DNA from: Blastochloris viridis
Lineage (GTDB): Bacteria > Pseudomonadota > Alphaproteobacteria > Rhizobiales > Xanthobacteraceae
Direction of reading: 5' to 3'
Length of the DNA stretch: 64,000 bases
Assembly: GCF_001402875.1 (NCBI RefSeq)
Contig: NZ_CP012946.1
Location: 1,590,001 to 1,654,000 of the forward strand
Part shown: positions 34,796 through 41,393 of the stretch, in pieces
How positions within the stretch are numbered: position 1 is the first letter of the stretch
How the letters are laid out: every line of letters begins with the position of its first letter
Program-made: the position numbers and the translations under genes
Notes under the pieces: model-generated
Told to the model about the DNA's origin: nothing
Seen by the model: only the letters and a program-made list of their open reading frames with translations
Databases searched by the model: none

Positions 34796-35425
34796 GTGAG
34801 CTCCTATCCGATCCAGCTTGAGGTGTCCGGTCCACTGGCGATGTACGCGCGGCCGGACACCGGCGGCAGCCCCACGAGCTATCCGGTCCCGACATGGTCG
34901 GCCGCGAAGGGTCTTCTCGAGTCGATCGCATATCTCGCGCAGGGCGAAGCATGGTTTCATCCCACGCGTGTCGAGATATGTCGGCCGGTCGGATCTATAG
35001 GCGGAGCGGTTTCGTTTCAGCGCTATGCGTTCAACTACGGCGGCCCGCTGCGGAAGGACCTGAACATTAAAACCGGGACCGGCATGCAGGTCTTCGCCAC
35101 CGCCGTGGCAAATCCCTGCTACCGCATCTACGCCGATATCCGCGGCGCTCGCGGCGGGAGTGGACGCAACCCGCGGCACTACCTCCAAAACCTGTTCGAG
35201 CGGCGGCTCAAGCAGGGTCGCTGCTTCAAGACCCCTGCGCTCGGTTGGTCCGAATTCACCTGCGACTACTGGGGGCCGTTCCGGCCGGAATGGGAGGTCG
35301 ACGACGCTCTGGATCTCGAGATTCCCTCCATGCTGTCCAGCGTGTGGGACCGGGCTCAGGACGGCGCCTACGTGTCGCGCTTCGCGCACGACGTCCGGAT
35401 CGAAAAAGGGGCGCTCGTTTTTTAG
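34796..35425 (+). CDS. cas5c: Type I-C Cas5 (Cas5c/Cas5d), crRNA-processing nuclease
   Basis: The 209-residue RAMP protein has the Cas5d opening YPIQLEVSGPLAMYARPDTG, then SYPVPTWSAAKGLLESIAYL, and the C-terminal glycine-rich part (NPRHYLQNLFERRL, YWGPF). In type I-C, Cas5 replaces Cas6 and cuts pre-crRNA, leaving an 11-nt 5' handle. The start is a GTG at 34796; the frame is open upstream to 34715 but that part is not Cas5-like. It is the first cas gene. Its TAG stop lies inside the pseudo-spacer target site. Confidence 0.88.
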   Translation: MSSYPIQLEVSGPLAMYARPDTGGSPTSYPVPTWSAAKGLLESIAYLAQGEAWFHPTRVEICRPVGSIGGAVSFQRYAFNYGGPLRKDLNIKTGTGMQVFATAVANPCYRIYADIRGARGGSGRNPRHYLQNLFERRLKQGRCFKTPALGWSEFTCDYWGPFRPEWEVDDALDLEIPSMLSSVWDRAQDGAYVSRFAHDVRIEKGALVF

Positions 35426-35437
35426 CCTATCAGTGAA
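35422..35437. promoter_or_regulatory. Protospacer-like target of the pseudo-spacer, with TTC PAM
   Basis: On the minus strand this reads TTC, then ACTGATAGGCTAA, identical to the first 13 nt of the pseudo-spacer at 35599-35611. TTC is the known type I-C PAM and is in the right place, directly 5' of the protospacer. The site overlaps the cas5 stop codon and ends 1 bp before the -35 box at 35439. Confidence 0.65.
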
Positions 35438-35438
35438 C

Positions 35439-35467
35439 TTGACCGCCGTTTCAGGCCATCGTAAAAC
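35439..35467 (+). promoter_or_regulatory. Sigma70-type promoter in the cas5-cas8 gap
   Basis: TTGACC (35439-35444), a 17-bp spacer and TAAAAC (35462-35467). Predicted transcription starts near 35474, about 20 nt before the mini-ORF ATG. The promoter is directly beside the protospacer-like site, so a Cascade bound there would be expected to block it. Confidence 0.6.
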
Positions 35468-35493
35468 GCGCCCACACGATGGAGGCGGAAGCG

Positions 35494-35571
35494 ATGCGAA
35501 GGCGGTCCGGCAGACGAGTACGAGTGCGTTTGTTTGGGATCACCGTTCTTGAGATCGAATGGCCACCATAG
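35494..35571 (+). CDS. 25-codon mini-ORF with rare Arg codons; CreT-like toxin RNA candidate
   Basis: A strong GGAGG (35481-35485) sits 8 nt before ATG. The peptide is MRRRSGRRVRVRLFGITVLE-IEWPP. Its first seven arginines use CGA, AGG, CGG, AGA, CGA, CGA and CGT, mostly codons that are rare in a genome this GC-rich. The known CreT toxin of Haloarcula is a small RNA with a strong Shine-Dalgarno and a mini-ORF that sequesters a rare arginine tRNA. The position (promoter, then mini-ORF, then crRNA-like RNA, within the cas operon) is the same. Toxicity is untested and the assignment is inference. Confidence 0.5.
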   Translation: MRRRSGRRVRVRLFGITVLEIEWPP

Positions 35572-35653
35572 TGCGCTCTTCGGAGCGCGGATCGAAATAC
35601 TGATAGGCTAACGACCAGAGAACGCCCCTGGCCTTCATTGCCTCGGGCGTTCT
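35571..35653 (+). ncRNA. crRNA-like RNA: degenerate I-C repeat, pseudo-spacer and hairpin (CreA/CreR-like)
   Basis: The pseudo-repeat (35571-35598) is a GCGCTC-TTCG-GAGCGC stem-loop followed by GGATCGAAAT, close to the GGATTGAAAC end of canonical type I-C repeats. Across an 11-nt handle it matches at 8 positions. The spacer starts at 35599 with ACTGATAGGCTAA, which matches 13 nt of a TTC-PAM site at 35422-35437. A 9-bp perfect hairpin (AGAACGCCC / GGGCGTTCT, 35619-35653) then TTTCC may end the RNA before cas8. There is no second repeat. Cas5c would be expected to cut the repeat and load the RNA in Cascade. Confidence 0.6.
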
Positions 35654-35676
35654 TTCCAAATGAATCAGTGAGATAG

Positions 35677-37761
35677 ATGCTGAATGACCTGCTCGCGATC
35701 GAGCGTGGACTGACCGCGAACGGGGTCGATCTCGTCGGCCGCCATCCGGACGTCAAGGACGTGGCAAAGGGGTCGGCCTTACGGGTCCGCCTCGCTGAGG
35801 GCGGCCATGTGTCCTCGGTGGAGGTGATACCCGAGGCCGGGAACGGTGCCGTTTGGACCTTGCGCGACGGTCAGCACAACGGATTCCCAGGACTCAAGAC
35901 GGCGGCGGGGTTGTTGGCGCTCGACGCTTTTGCGCGCGAAAAGCACGACCGGGCTTGGAATTCGAGTAAGTCACCCCCGGACCGGCGCAACGAACTCATG
36001 CGTCTCTTCTCAGAGCACTCCGTTGCTGCGCGGCAGATTAAGAACTGGCCAAATTCTGGGCACAGGAAGCGGATCAGCGAACGACTCGAAGCGTTGCGGA
36101 CGCTGGCCGACGATCCGCTGAGCGCCTCGGTCCCGGCTGTCTTCGAGCGCTTCCTTGCGGCTCTGGACGTGTCGCCGTCCTTTCTGGAGCAACTCACAAA
36201 CGCCTTGGGCGAGCGCGTCCGCAACAACGGAGACGACTACTGGATCGACCCTATCCGGACGGCGCTGATCGCTCCCATCGTCCTGGCGATCGATGTCAAG
36301 GACATGGAATTCCAGCGGGATGCCGGCGATGCCCGCCAGATCGGTGCCATCAGCAGGGCCTTGAGCAATCCGCCCTCGACCGGGAACGAACAGATCAAGG
36401 GCGAAGCCGTTTGTGCGTTGACCGGCAAGGCCGCGAAGCTTCACGCTGGGAATTTTCCGCAGCCGAACCTTCCGGGGCTCGGGCAGACCTATATCTACTC
36501 GCGCAACCGGGATATCCCGTCGCTCACCCGATACGGCCGCACGGCCGACGCCTCGTTCCAGGCAGATGCAGAACTCGTGCGTCGCCTGGCCGGTGCCATC
36601 GCCGCGCTCACGCGCGAGGATCGCAAGGGAAAGACCTGGCGCCTGATTCCGGCCGAGAGCGGCGACAAGTCGGACCTGCTCGTCGTGAGCACGGCTGATC
36701 CGGGCGCGCACTATGCAGACGCGGTGGCGGACGATGACGAATTGTCCGGCGAGGCGGCACTCAAGGAATTGGCATCGCGGGCCATCGATCAATCCAAAGG
36801 CATCTTTGAGCACGGGCAGCCTGAGGACCAAGTGTTGGTCCTCGTTCTCCGCACCGTCGACCCCGCGAACCGCAAGTCCATCTATCAGCGTCGAGCGACC
36901 TCGGCCAGATTCTGGACGGCAGCGCGAGATTGGCAATCCGCCACCGTGAACACACCCGATTGGCTGCGCTTCCCGTTTCCGGGCAAAGCGAAGGCAGAGG
37001 TGATCTTGCGGGGACCGCCTTACGTGACCCCTCTGTCGATCACGCCGATTTCGCGCGTGCAGTTCGCGAACGGCGGACGCCGACCGATCGAGGTCATAGG
37101 CATCCCTGCTTCTCAGGCTTTCCAGCTCTTTCTCAAGGAAGGCGACATTGAGCGCCGTGCCCGCGACCTGCTTCATCTGCTCGTCGAGCGACATGGCGAT
37201 CTTCTCGCCGGTGTCGCGGCTGCACGAACGAAAGGGACCGAATTTCTGAAGGATTTTGATCCGAAAGCCGGCCTACGTCGCAACGCATTGCAGTCCGCGA
37301 CCTGGATCGGCGCGCTTCTATATCATCTCGACCGCTTAAAGGAGGTCTACATGTCGGACGCCGGGTTTCGCCTCGGGCAACTGCTGGCGGCCGCAGATAT
37401 CGTGCACGTCGGCTACTGCAAGGATGTGCGAGACGGAAGCATACCACCAACACTTCTCGGAAACGCGCTGCTCGGCATGGCCGCCGAGCGACCCCACGAT
37501 GCACTGAAGCTGCTGCTGAAGCGATGGCCGCCCTATGCAGCGTGGGCAAAGCGAAAGGCGCGTTGGGTTCTGCGCGAGATTGAACCTATCGCTATGGATC
37601 TGCGGGAGAAGCTCGGAAAGGTCGAGGGCCGACCGGACGAGTATTTCCAAGCCGAACTGCTGCTTGGCTACATGGCAGGGTTGCCGCGAGGCACAGAAGG
37701 CGCCGGTGATGCCAGCCATGCAGAAGGACAAAATGACGTGAACAGGGGGGAAAGCGCGTGA
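35677..37761 (+). CDS. cas8c: Type I-C Cas8 (Cas8c/Csd1), Cascade large subunit, divergent
   Basis: This 694-residue protein sits in the Cas8 position between cas5 and cas7. It has a Csd1-like central part: CALTGKAAKLHAGNFPQPNL, then TYIYSRNRDIPSLTRYGRTA, and a long helical C-terminus (SATWIGALLYHLDRLKEVYM, PTLLGNALLGMAAERPHDAL). Cas8 recognises the PAM and builds the effector complex. Sequence is diverged from textbook Csd1, so the family call leans on context. The stop overlaps the cas7 start (GTGA). Confidence 0.78.
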   Translation: MLNDLLAIERGLTANGVDLVGRHPDVKDVAKGSALRVRLAEGGHVSSVEVIPEAGNGAVWTLRDGQHNGFPGLKTAAGLLALDAFAREKHDRAWNSSKSPPDRRNELMRLFSEHSVAARQIKNWPNSGHRKRISERLEALRTLADDPLSASVPAVFERFLAALDVSPSFLEQLTNALGERVRNNGDDYWIDPIRTALIAPIVLAIDVKDMEFQRDAGDARQIGAISRALSNPPSTGNEQIKGEAVCALTGKAAKLHAGNFPQPNLPGLGQTYIYSRNRDIPSLTRYGRTADASFQADAELVRRLAGAIAALTREDRKGKTWRLIPAESGDKSDLLVVSTADPGAHYADAVADDDELSGEAALKELASRAIDQSKGIFEHGQPEDQVLVLVLRTVDPANRKSIYQRRATSARFWTAARDWQSATVNTPDWLRFPFPGKAKAEVILRGPPYVTPLSITPISRVQFANGGRRPIEVIGIPASQAFQLFLKEGDIERRARDLLHLLVERHGDLLAGVAAARTKGTEFLKDFDPKAGLRRNALQSATWIGALLYHLDRLKEVYMSDAGFRLGQLLAAADIVHVGYCKDVRDGSIPPTLLGNALLGMAAERPHDALKLLLKRWPPYAAWAKRKARWVLREIEPIAMDLREKLGKVEGRPDEYFQAELLLGYMAGLPRGTEGAGDASHAEGQNDVNRGESA

Positions 37762-38639
37762 GCGAAGCATTCAACCGAGGGACGGGACTGCTCGTCATCA
37801 ACGTGATCAATTCCAATCCGAACGGCGATCCTGACGGGGAGAGCGAGCCGCGTACCTTTGAAGCCGATGGGCGTGGCCTGATTTCGCCAGTGTCGTTCAA
37901 GCGGAAGCTCCGCGACCTCATGGAAAACGCGGACGCTGACGTTCGAAAGGCCGCGCTCGCTGCGACCGGCCCAGAAACGAAAAAGCACTTCGGCATTCTC
38001 GAAAGCCGCGGACGCGACCGCAAGGCGATCAGCGCCATGTCGCTGGGCGATTTCCGTGCCGCCTATTGGGATGGGCGCGTTTTCGGCAACACGTTCGTCG
38101 AGAAAGCTGACCAAGGCAAGTTTATCACCACCGGGGTCGTGCAGTTCGGTCCCGGCGTGAGCGTCTCGCCTGTAGAGATCGTGCGCTTAACTCTGACCAA
38201 TAAAGCCGGCGTGGAAGGCGACAAGGACCGCGGTATGGCCCCGCTCGCGTTCCGTGTCGTGCATCACGGCCTGTATACGATGCCGTTCTTCGTCAACCCG
38301 AGCGCAGCGCACAAGAGCGGCTGCGACGGACACGACATCGACGTGCTCAAGTTCCTGATCCCACACGCTTACGCCCACACGGCCTCCGGCATTCGGCCCG
38401 AGGTCCACATCCTCCACGCCTGGTACGCCGAGCATAAAAACCCGCTCGGGTCGTGCCCGGACCCGCTGATCCTGGCGGCGCTGAAGCCGAAGAAAAAGGC
38501 CGGCTTCGACCCGAACAAGCCATCCCTCGGCATCGACGAATACGATATCCCGACGGCCTTGCCCGAGGAGCTTCGCGCGCGTCTCGCTTCGTTCGAAGAC
38601 CTTTGCCTGAAGGAATGGCCGCTCGCCGGTGCGGCGTGA
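37758..38639 (+). CDS. cas7c: Type I-C Cas7 (Csd2), Cascade backbone
   Basis: The 293-residue RAMP protein begins TGLLVINVINSNPNGDPDGE, the Csd2/Csh2 hallmark, then FKRKLRDLMENADADV, DGRVFGNTFVEKADQGKFIT and a C-terminal ...LGIDEYDIPTALPEELRAR. Cas7 coats the crRNA spacer as a filament. The GTG start overlaps the cas8 stop, with GGGGGGA just upstream. Its own stop overlaps the cas3 GTG, so cas8-cas7-cas3 are translationally coupled. Confidence 0.92.
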   Translation: MSEAFNRGTGLLVINVINSNPNGDPDGESEPRTFEADGRGLISPVSFKRKLRDLMENADADVRKAALAATGPETKKHFGILESRGRDRKAISAMSLGDFRAAYWDGRVFGNTFVEKADQGKFITTGVVQFGPGVSVSPVEIVRLTLTNKAGVEGDKDRGMAPLAFRVVHHGLYTMPFFVNPSAAHKSGCDGHDIDVLKFLIPHAYAHTASGIRPEVHILHAWYAEHKNPLGSCPDPLILAALKPKKKAGFDPNKPSLGIDEYDIPTALPEELRARLASFEDLCLKEWPLAGAA

Positions 38640-40918
38640 GGGTGGAGCCGCTCGCCCACTCGGCCCGTGAGCCGGGCCTAGAGCCGCAGACCTATCGCGC
38701 TCACATTGCCGGCACGGCCACAAGCGAGGGTGTGATTGCAGGTGCGCGCCGGCGCGCGGATGCGATGTTGCACTTCTACAGTGACACGGCGGGACGCGAA
38801 ACGATCAGGAACGCCGTTGTGGACGCCGCGACGTTTCACGACCTCGGCAAGCTCGATCCGCAGAGTCAGGCGGCGCTTTGTCAGGGGTGCAACGCACGGC
38901 TCGATTGGGATCACATTGATGCCGGTGTTGCCCACCTGCGCGCCAGCGGCGCTTACATGGCGGCCTGGATGGTGCGAGCTCATCATGCGCCCGGCTTGCC
39001 TTCCTTGCCGGTCCACTTTGCGAAATCGCCAAATGCACGTCGGCTTCGTGGCGTCAGGCGTGATGAAGGTGTAGCGCCGGAGGTACACGAGCAACAGATC
39101 GCGCGCACCGACGGCATGCTGGACAGGATGATAGCTGCCCACGAGGCAGCGCTCGGTCCGCACCAGCCGGCGCGGAGCAAAGCGTTACATGGTCTTCCCA
39201 TGCGCTTGGGCCTGTCCTGCCTCGTCGATGCCGACCATAGCGACACGGCCTACGCCGACACTGGATGGACGGTGCCGAACGAGCCGCAGTCGCGCTGGGC
39301 TGAGCGGTTGGCGTCGCTCGACGCCTATGTGGCCGATCTCGGAAGGCGTGAGGCGCTGTCCGACGACGAGAAACGCCGCAACGACTTCCGCCGCCGGTTT
39401 TACCAGGCGTGCCGCCAGCGCGAACCCGATGCGTCGCTGATGGCCTGCGAGGGACCAGTCGGCATCGGCAAGACGACGGCTGTGACGGCCTACCTGCTCC
39501 GCAGAGCAATCGCGACCGGTGCGCGGCGTCTGTTCATCGTGGCTCCTTATACAGCGATCCTGTCGCAAACTGCGCGTACGTTACGGGAGGCCTTGGTACT
39601 GAAAAACGAGCGCGGCCGGCCGGATACGATCGTTGCCGAGCATCACCACCGCGCCGACTTCAGCAGCATCTCCTCTCGCGATCTCGCGACTCTATGGACG
39701 GCTCCCATCGTCCTGACGACCGCCGTCCAGTTTTTTGAGACGCTGTCGGCGAACACGCCGTCGAACCTCAGGAAGTTGCACGCGCTGCCCGGCTCGATGG
39801 TTTTTCTCGACGAAGCGCACGCCGCGCTGCCGACATCGCTCTGGCCGCAGAACTGGCGCTGGATGCGCGAGCTCACCGCCGATTGGGGATGCTCCTTTGT
39901 CCTCGCCAGCGGATCGCTGGCGAGGTTTTGGGAAGTCGACGACATCGTTGGCGACTCACGCCTAAGGCTGCCGGAGCTCGTGCCGCCAGACCTCGCGTCG
40001 CCGCTGCGGGCAGCGGAGGATCGGCGCGTCTCTTTTGTATCGTTGGGCCGCCTGGATGGACCTGAGGCGTTGGCCGAAGCGGTTGCGGCGGCTCCCGGGC
40101 CGCGGCTCCTCATCATGAATACGGTCCAGAGCGCGGCCGTGATGGCTGACATGATGCGAAAGAAAGGTCGACACATCATGCACCTATCGACAGCCCTTTG
40201 CCCTCGAGACCGAGACGCCGTGCTCGCTCTTGCGAAGGCTAGATTGAAGCACCGCAGCTTCACCGATTGGACTTTGGTCGCCACCAGCCTCATGGAGGCC
40301 GGCGTCGACGTGTCGTTTCGAACGTGTTTTCGTGAGCGATTTGCAACCACTTCCCTCATCCAGATCGGCGGGCGCGGCAACCGGAATTTCGAATGGTCCG
40401 AGGGCGTGACAGTTTATGATTTTTTGGTGTCGCATATCGATGGCTTGAAAGCGCATCCGGCTGCGGCCACCTCAGCGGAGGTTCTTTCGGACCTCTTCCG
40501 CGACAAAGAATTCGAGAAGGCGGTTGATCCAGCGCAACTCGTCACGTTGGCCATGCGGAAGGAAATTAGGCGGCGAGGACAGCCGAGCGAAAATGCTTTA
40601 CTCACTGCTGAAAGGGAAACTCGTTATCCTGGCGCGGCGGAATGCGGAAAGGTTATCGACGCTGACACTCGCCTTGTCGTGGTCGATCGAAGTCTCCGTG
40701 ATCGGATCATCGCCCGAGAGCGCGTCTGTACGCGAGAGCTTCTTCTCGGCAGCGTTCAGATTTGGACGAATAAAATTGACCACCTTGGCCTCGACTCATT
40801 GCCTGGTCGCGACGAGATTTTCTGGTGGCCTTATGCCTATGATCCAGCTTTTCTGGGGTACATGGAGGGCGCCCTGTTCTTGGAAGGCGTTGCCGCGGGT
40901 GCGGCTGTTATCATCTAA
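38636..40918 (+). CDS. cas3: Cas3 HD-nuclease/helicase
   Basis: The 760-residue protein starts with an HD domain: H23 (RAHIAG), FHDLGKLD (H68-D69), RAHH (about 115-117) and DADHSD (near 200). An SF2 helicase follows: Walker A GPVGIGKT (273-280), DEAH (392-395), SGS in place of SAT (425-427) and motif VI IGGRGNR. All catalytic positions look intact, so degradation of foreign DNA is expected. In canonical type I-C loci cas3 is first; here it is last, by a GTGA overlap with cas7. No cas4, cas1 or cas2 follows. Confidence 0.92.
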   Translation: MRVEPLAHSAREPGLEPQTYRAHIAGTATSEGVIAGARRRADAMLHFYSDTAGRETIRNAVVDAATFHDLGKLDPQSQAALCQGCNARLDWDHIDAGVAHLRASGAYMAAWMVRAHHAPGLPSLPVHFAKSPNARRLRGVRRDEGVAPEVHEQQIARTDGMLDRMIAAHEAALGPHQPARSKALHGLPMRLGLSCLVDADHSDTAYADTGWTVPNEPQSRWAERLASLDAYVADLGRREALSDDEKRRNDFRRRFYQACRQREPDASLMACEGPVGIGKTTAVTAYLLRRAIATGARRLFIVAPYTAILSQTARTLREALVLKNERGRPDTIVAEHHHRADFSSISSRDLATLWTAPIVLTTAVQFFETLSANTPSNLRKLHALPGSMVFLDEAHAALPTSLWPQNWRWMRELTADWGCSFVLASGSLARFWEVDDIVGDSRLRLPELVPPDLASPLRAAEDRRVSFVSLGRLDGPEALAEAVAAAPGPRLLIMNTVQSAAVMADMMRKKGRHIMHLSTALCPRDRDAVLALAKARLKHRSFTDWTLVATSLMEAGVDVSFRTCFRERFATTSLIQIGGRGNRNFEWSEGVTVYDFLVSHIDGLKAHPAAATSAEVLSDLFRDKEFEKAVDPAQLVTLAMRKEIRRRGQPSENALLTAERETRYPGAAECGKVIDADTRLVVVDRSLRDRIIARERVCTRELLLGSVQIWTNKIDHLGLDSLPGRDEIFWWPYAYDPAFLGYMEGALFLEGVAAGAAVII

Positions 40919-40984
40919 GCTGGCTGCGTCCTGGAAGGGGTTCGAGATCCCTGACCGAAGAATAGAACTCTTTAGGCTCCGTGG

Positions 40985-41034
40985 GAGGATGGTGCCGGCG
41001 GAGAGGATCGAACTCCCGACCTTCGGTTTACAAA
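40985..41034. repeat. attR: 50-bp direct repeat inside tRNA-Thr
   Basis: Identical to 31450-31499. It covers the tRNA 3' half through the anticodon loop, so the tRNA is restored by the island insertion. Confidence 0.9.
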
Positions 41035-41064
41035 ACCGCTGCACTACCGCTGTGCTACGCCGGC
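40990..41064 (-). tRNA. tRNA-Thr (anticodon UGU)
   Basis: Read on the minus strand: acceptor GCCGGCG / CGCCGGC, D arm GCAC-AGCGGTA-GTGC, anticodon loop TTTGTAA (UGU), T arm GGGAG-TTCGATC-CTCTC, and an encoded CCA (40990-40992). Length is 75 nt. The anticodon stem has one mismatch at its outer pair. It is the integration site of the island. Confidence 0.93.
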
Positions 41065-41337
41065 CCCGGCGGACACCGATCCCGGTGCCTATTCGGTATT
41101 TGGTCGGATCGCGCTGACCCTAAGCGCATGATCCGATTCGCCTTCTCGCCTCAAGGCCCTCCGATTACAAAACCGCTGCACTACCGCTGTGCTACGCTGG
41201 CCACGGACACCGAAATCCGGTGCCTATTCGGTACCTGCTCGGGTCAGGCGCGGCTTGAAGCGCGTGATCCGAATCGTCTTCAGCCTTACGGCCCCTGATC
41301 ACAAAACCGCTGCGCTGCCAGCTGGGCTAAGCTGGCG
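41030..41337 (-). repeat. Tandem ~135-bp repeats made of tRNA 5' halves
   Basis: Three units begin ACAAAACCGCTGC at 41030, 41167 and 41301 (periods 137 and 134). Read on the minus strand, each ends as a tRNA D-arm plus anticodon stem that stops at the UGU anticodon. Unit 1 is the real tRNA's 5' half. Unit 2 has GCCAGCG in place of GCCGGCG. Unit 3 resembles the 5' half of a different tRNA (GCCAGCTTAGCCCAGCTGG). Spacer parts of units 1 and 2 also match (GGTGCCTATTCGGTA). Confidence 0.75.
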
Positions 41338-41393
41338 ACAAGAAGACGGCTAGCAGTCCGCTCCCGCCGAAGCAAGCGTCCGCTGCGGATCAG

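Larger units (their letters stand above)
31450..41034. mobile_element. Genomic island integrated in tRNA-Thr, carrying a reduced type I-C cas operon
   Basis: Perfect 50-bp direct repeats (31450-31499 and 40985-41034) correspond to the 3' half of tRNA-Thr from the 3' end to the anticodon loop. This is the signature of tyrosine-recombinase integration. The intact tRNA is at the right end, and a truncated integrase starts 145 bp inside the left end. Cargo: an IS3 element, a methylase fragment, a DUF2786 protein and cas5-cas8-cas7-cas3. Base composition looks less GC-extreme than the core, especially in cas8. The island is probably immobile because its integrase is broken. Confidence 0.85.

Noticed and set aside
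35555..35572. A separate promoter (TTGAGA ... CATAGT) for the guide RNA
   Set aside because: Spacer is only 12 bp; transcription from 35439 or through cas5 is more plausible.
41030..41337. Regular ~135-bp repeats near the cas operon that could be taken for a CRISPR array
   Set aside because: Period is far too long, units are degenerate and each is a tRNA 5' half; no 32-nt I-C repeats are seen.
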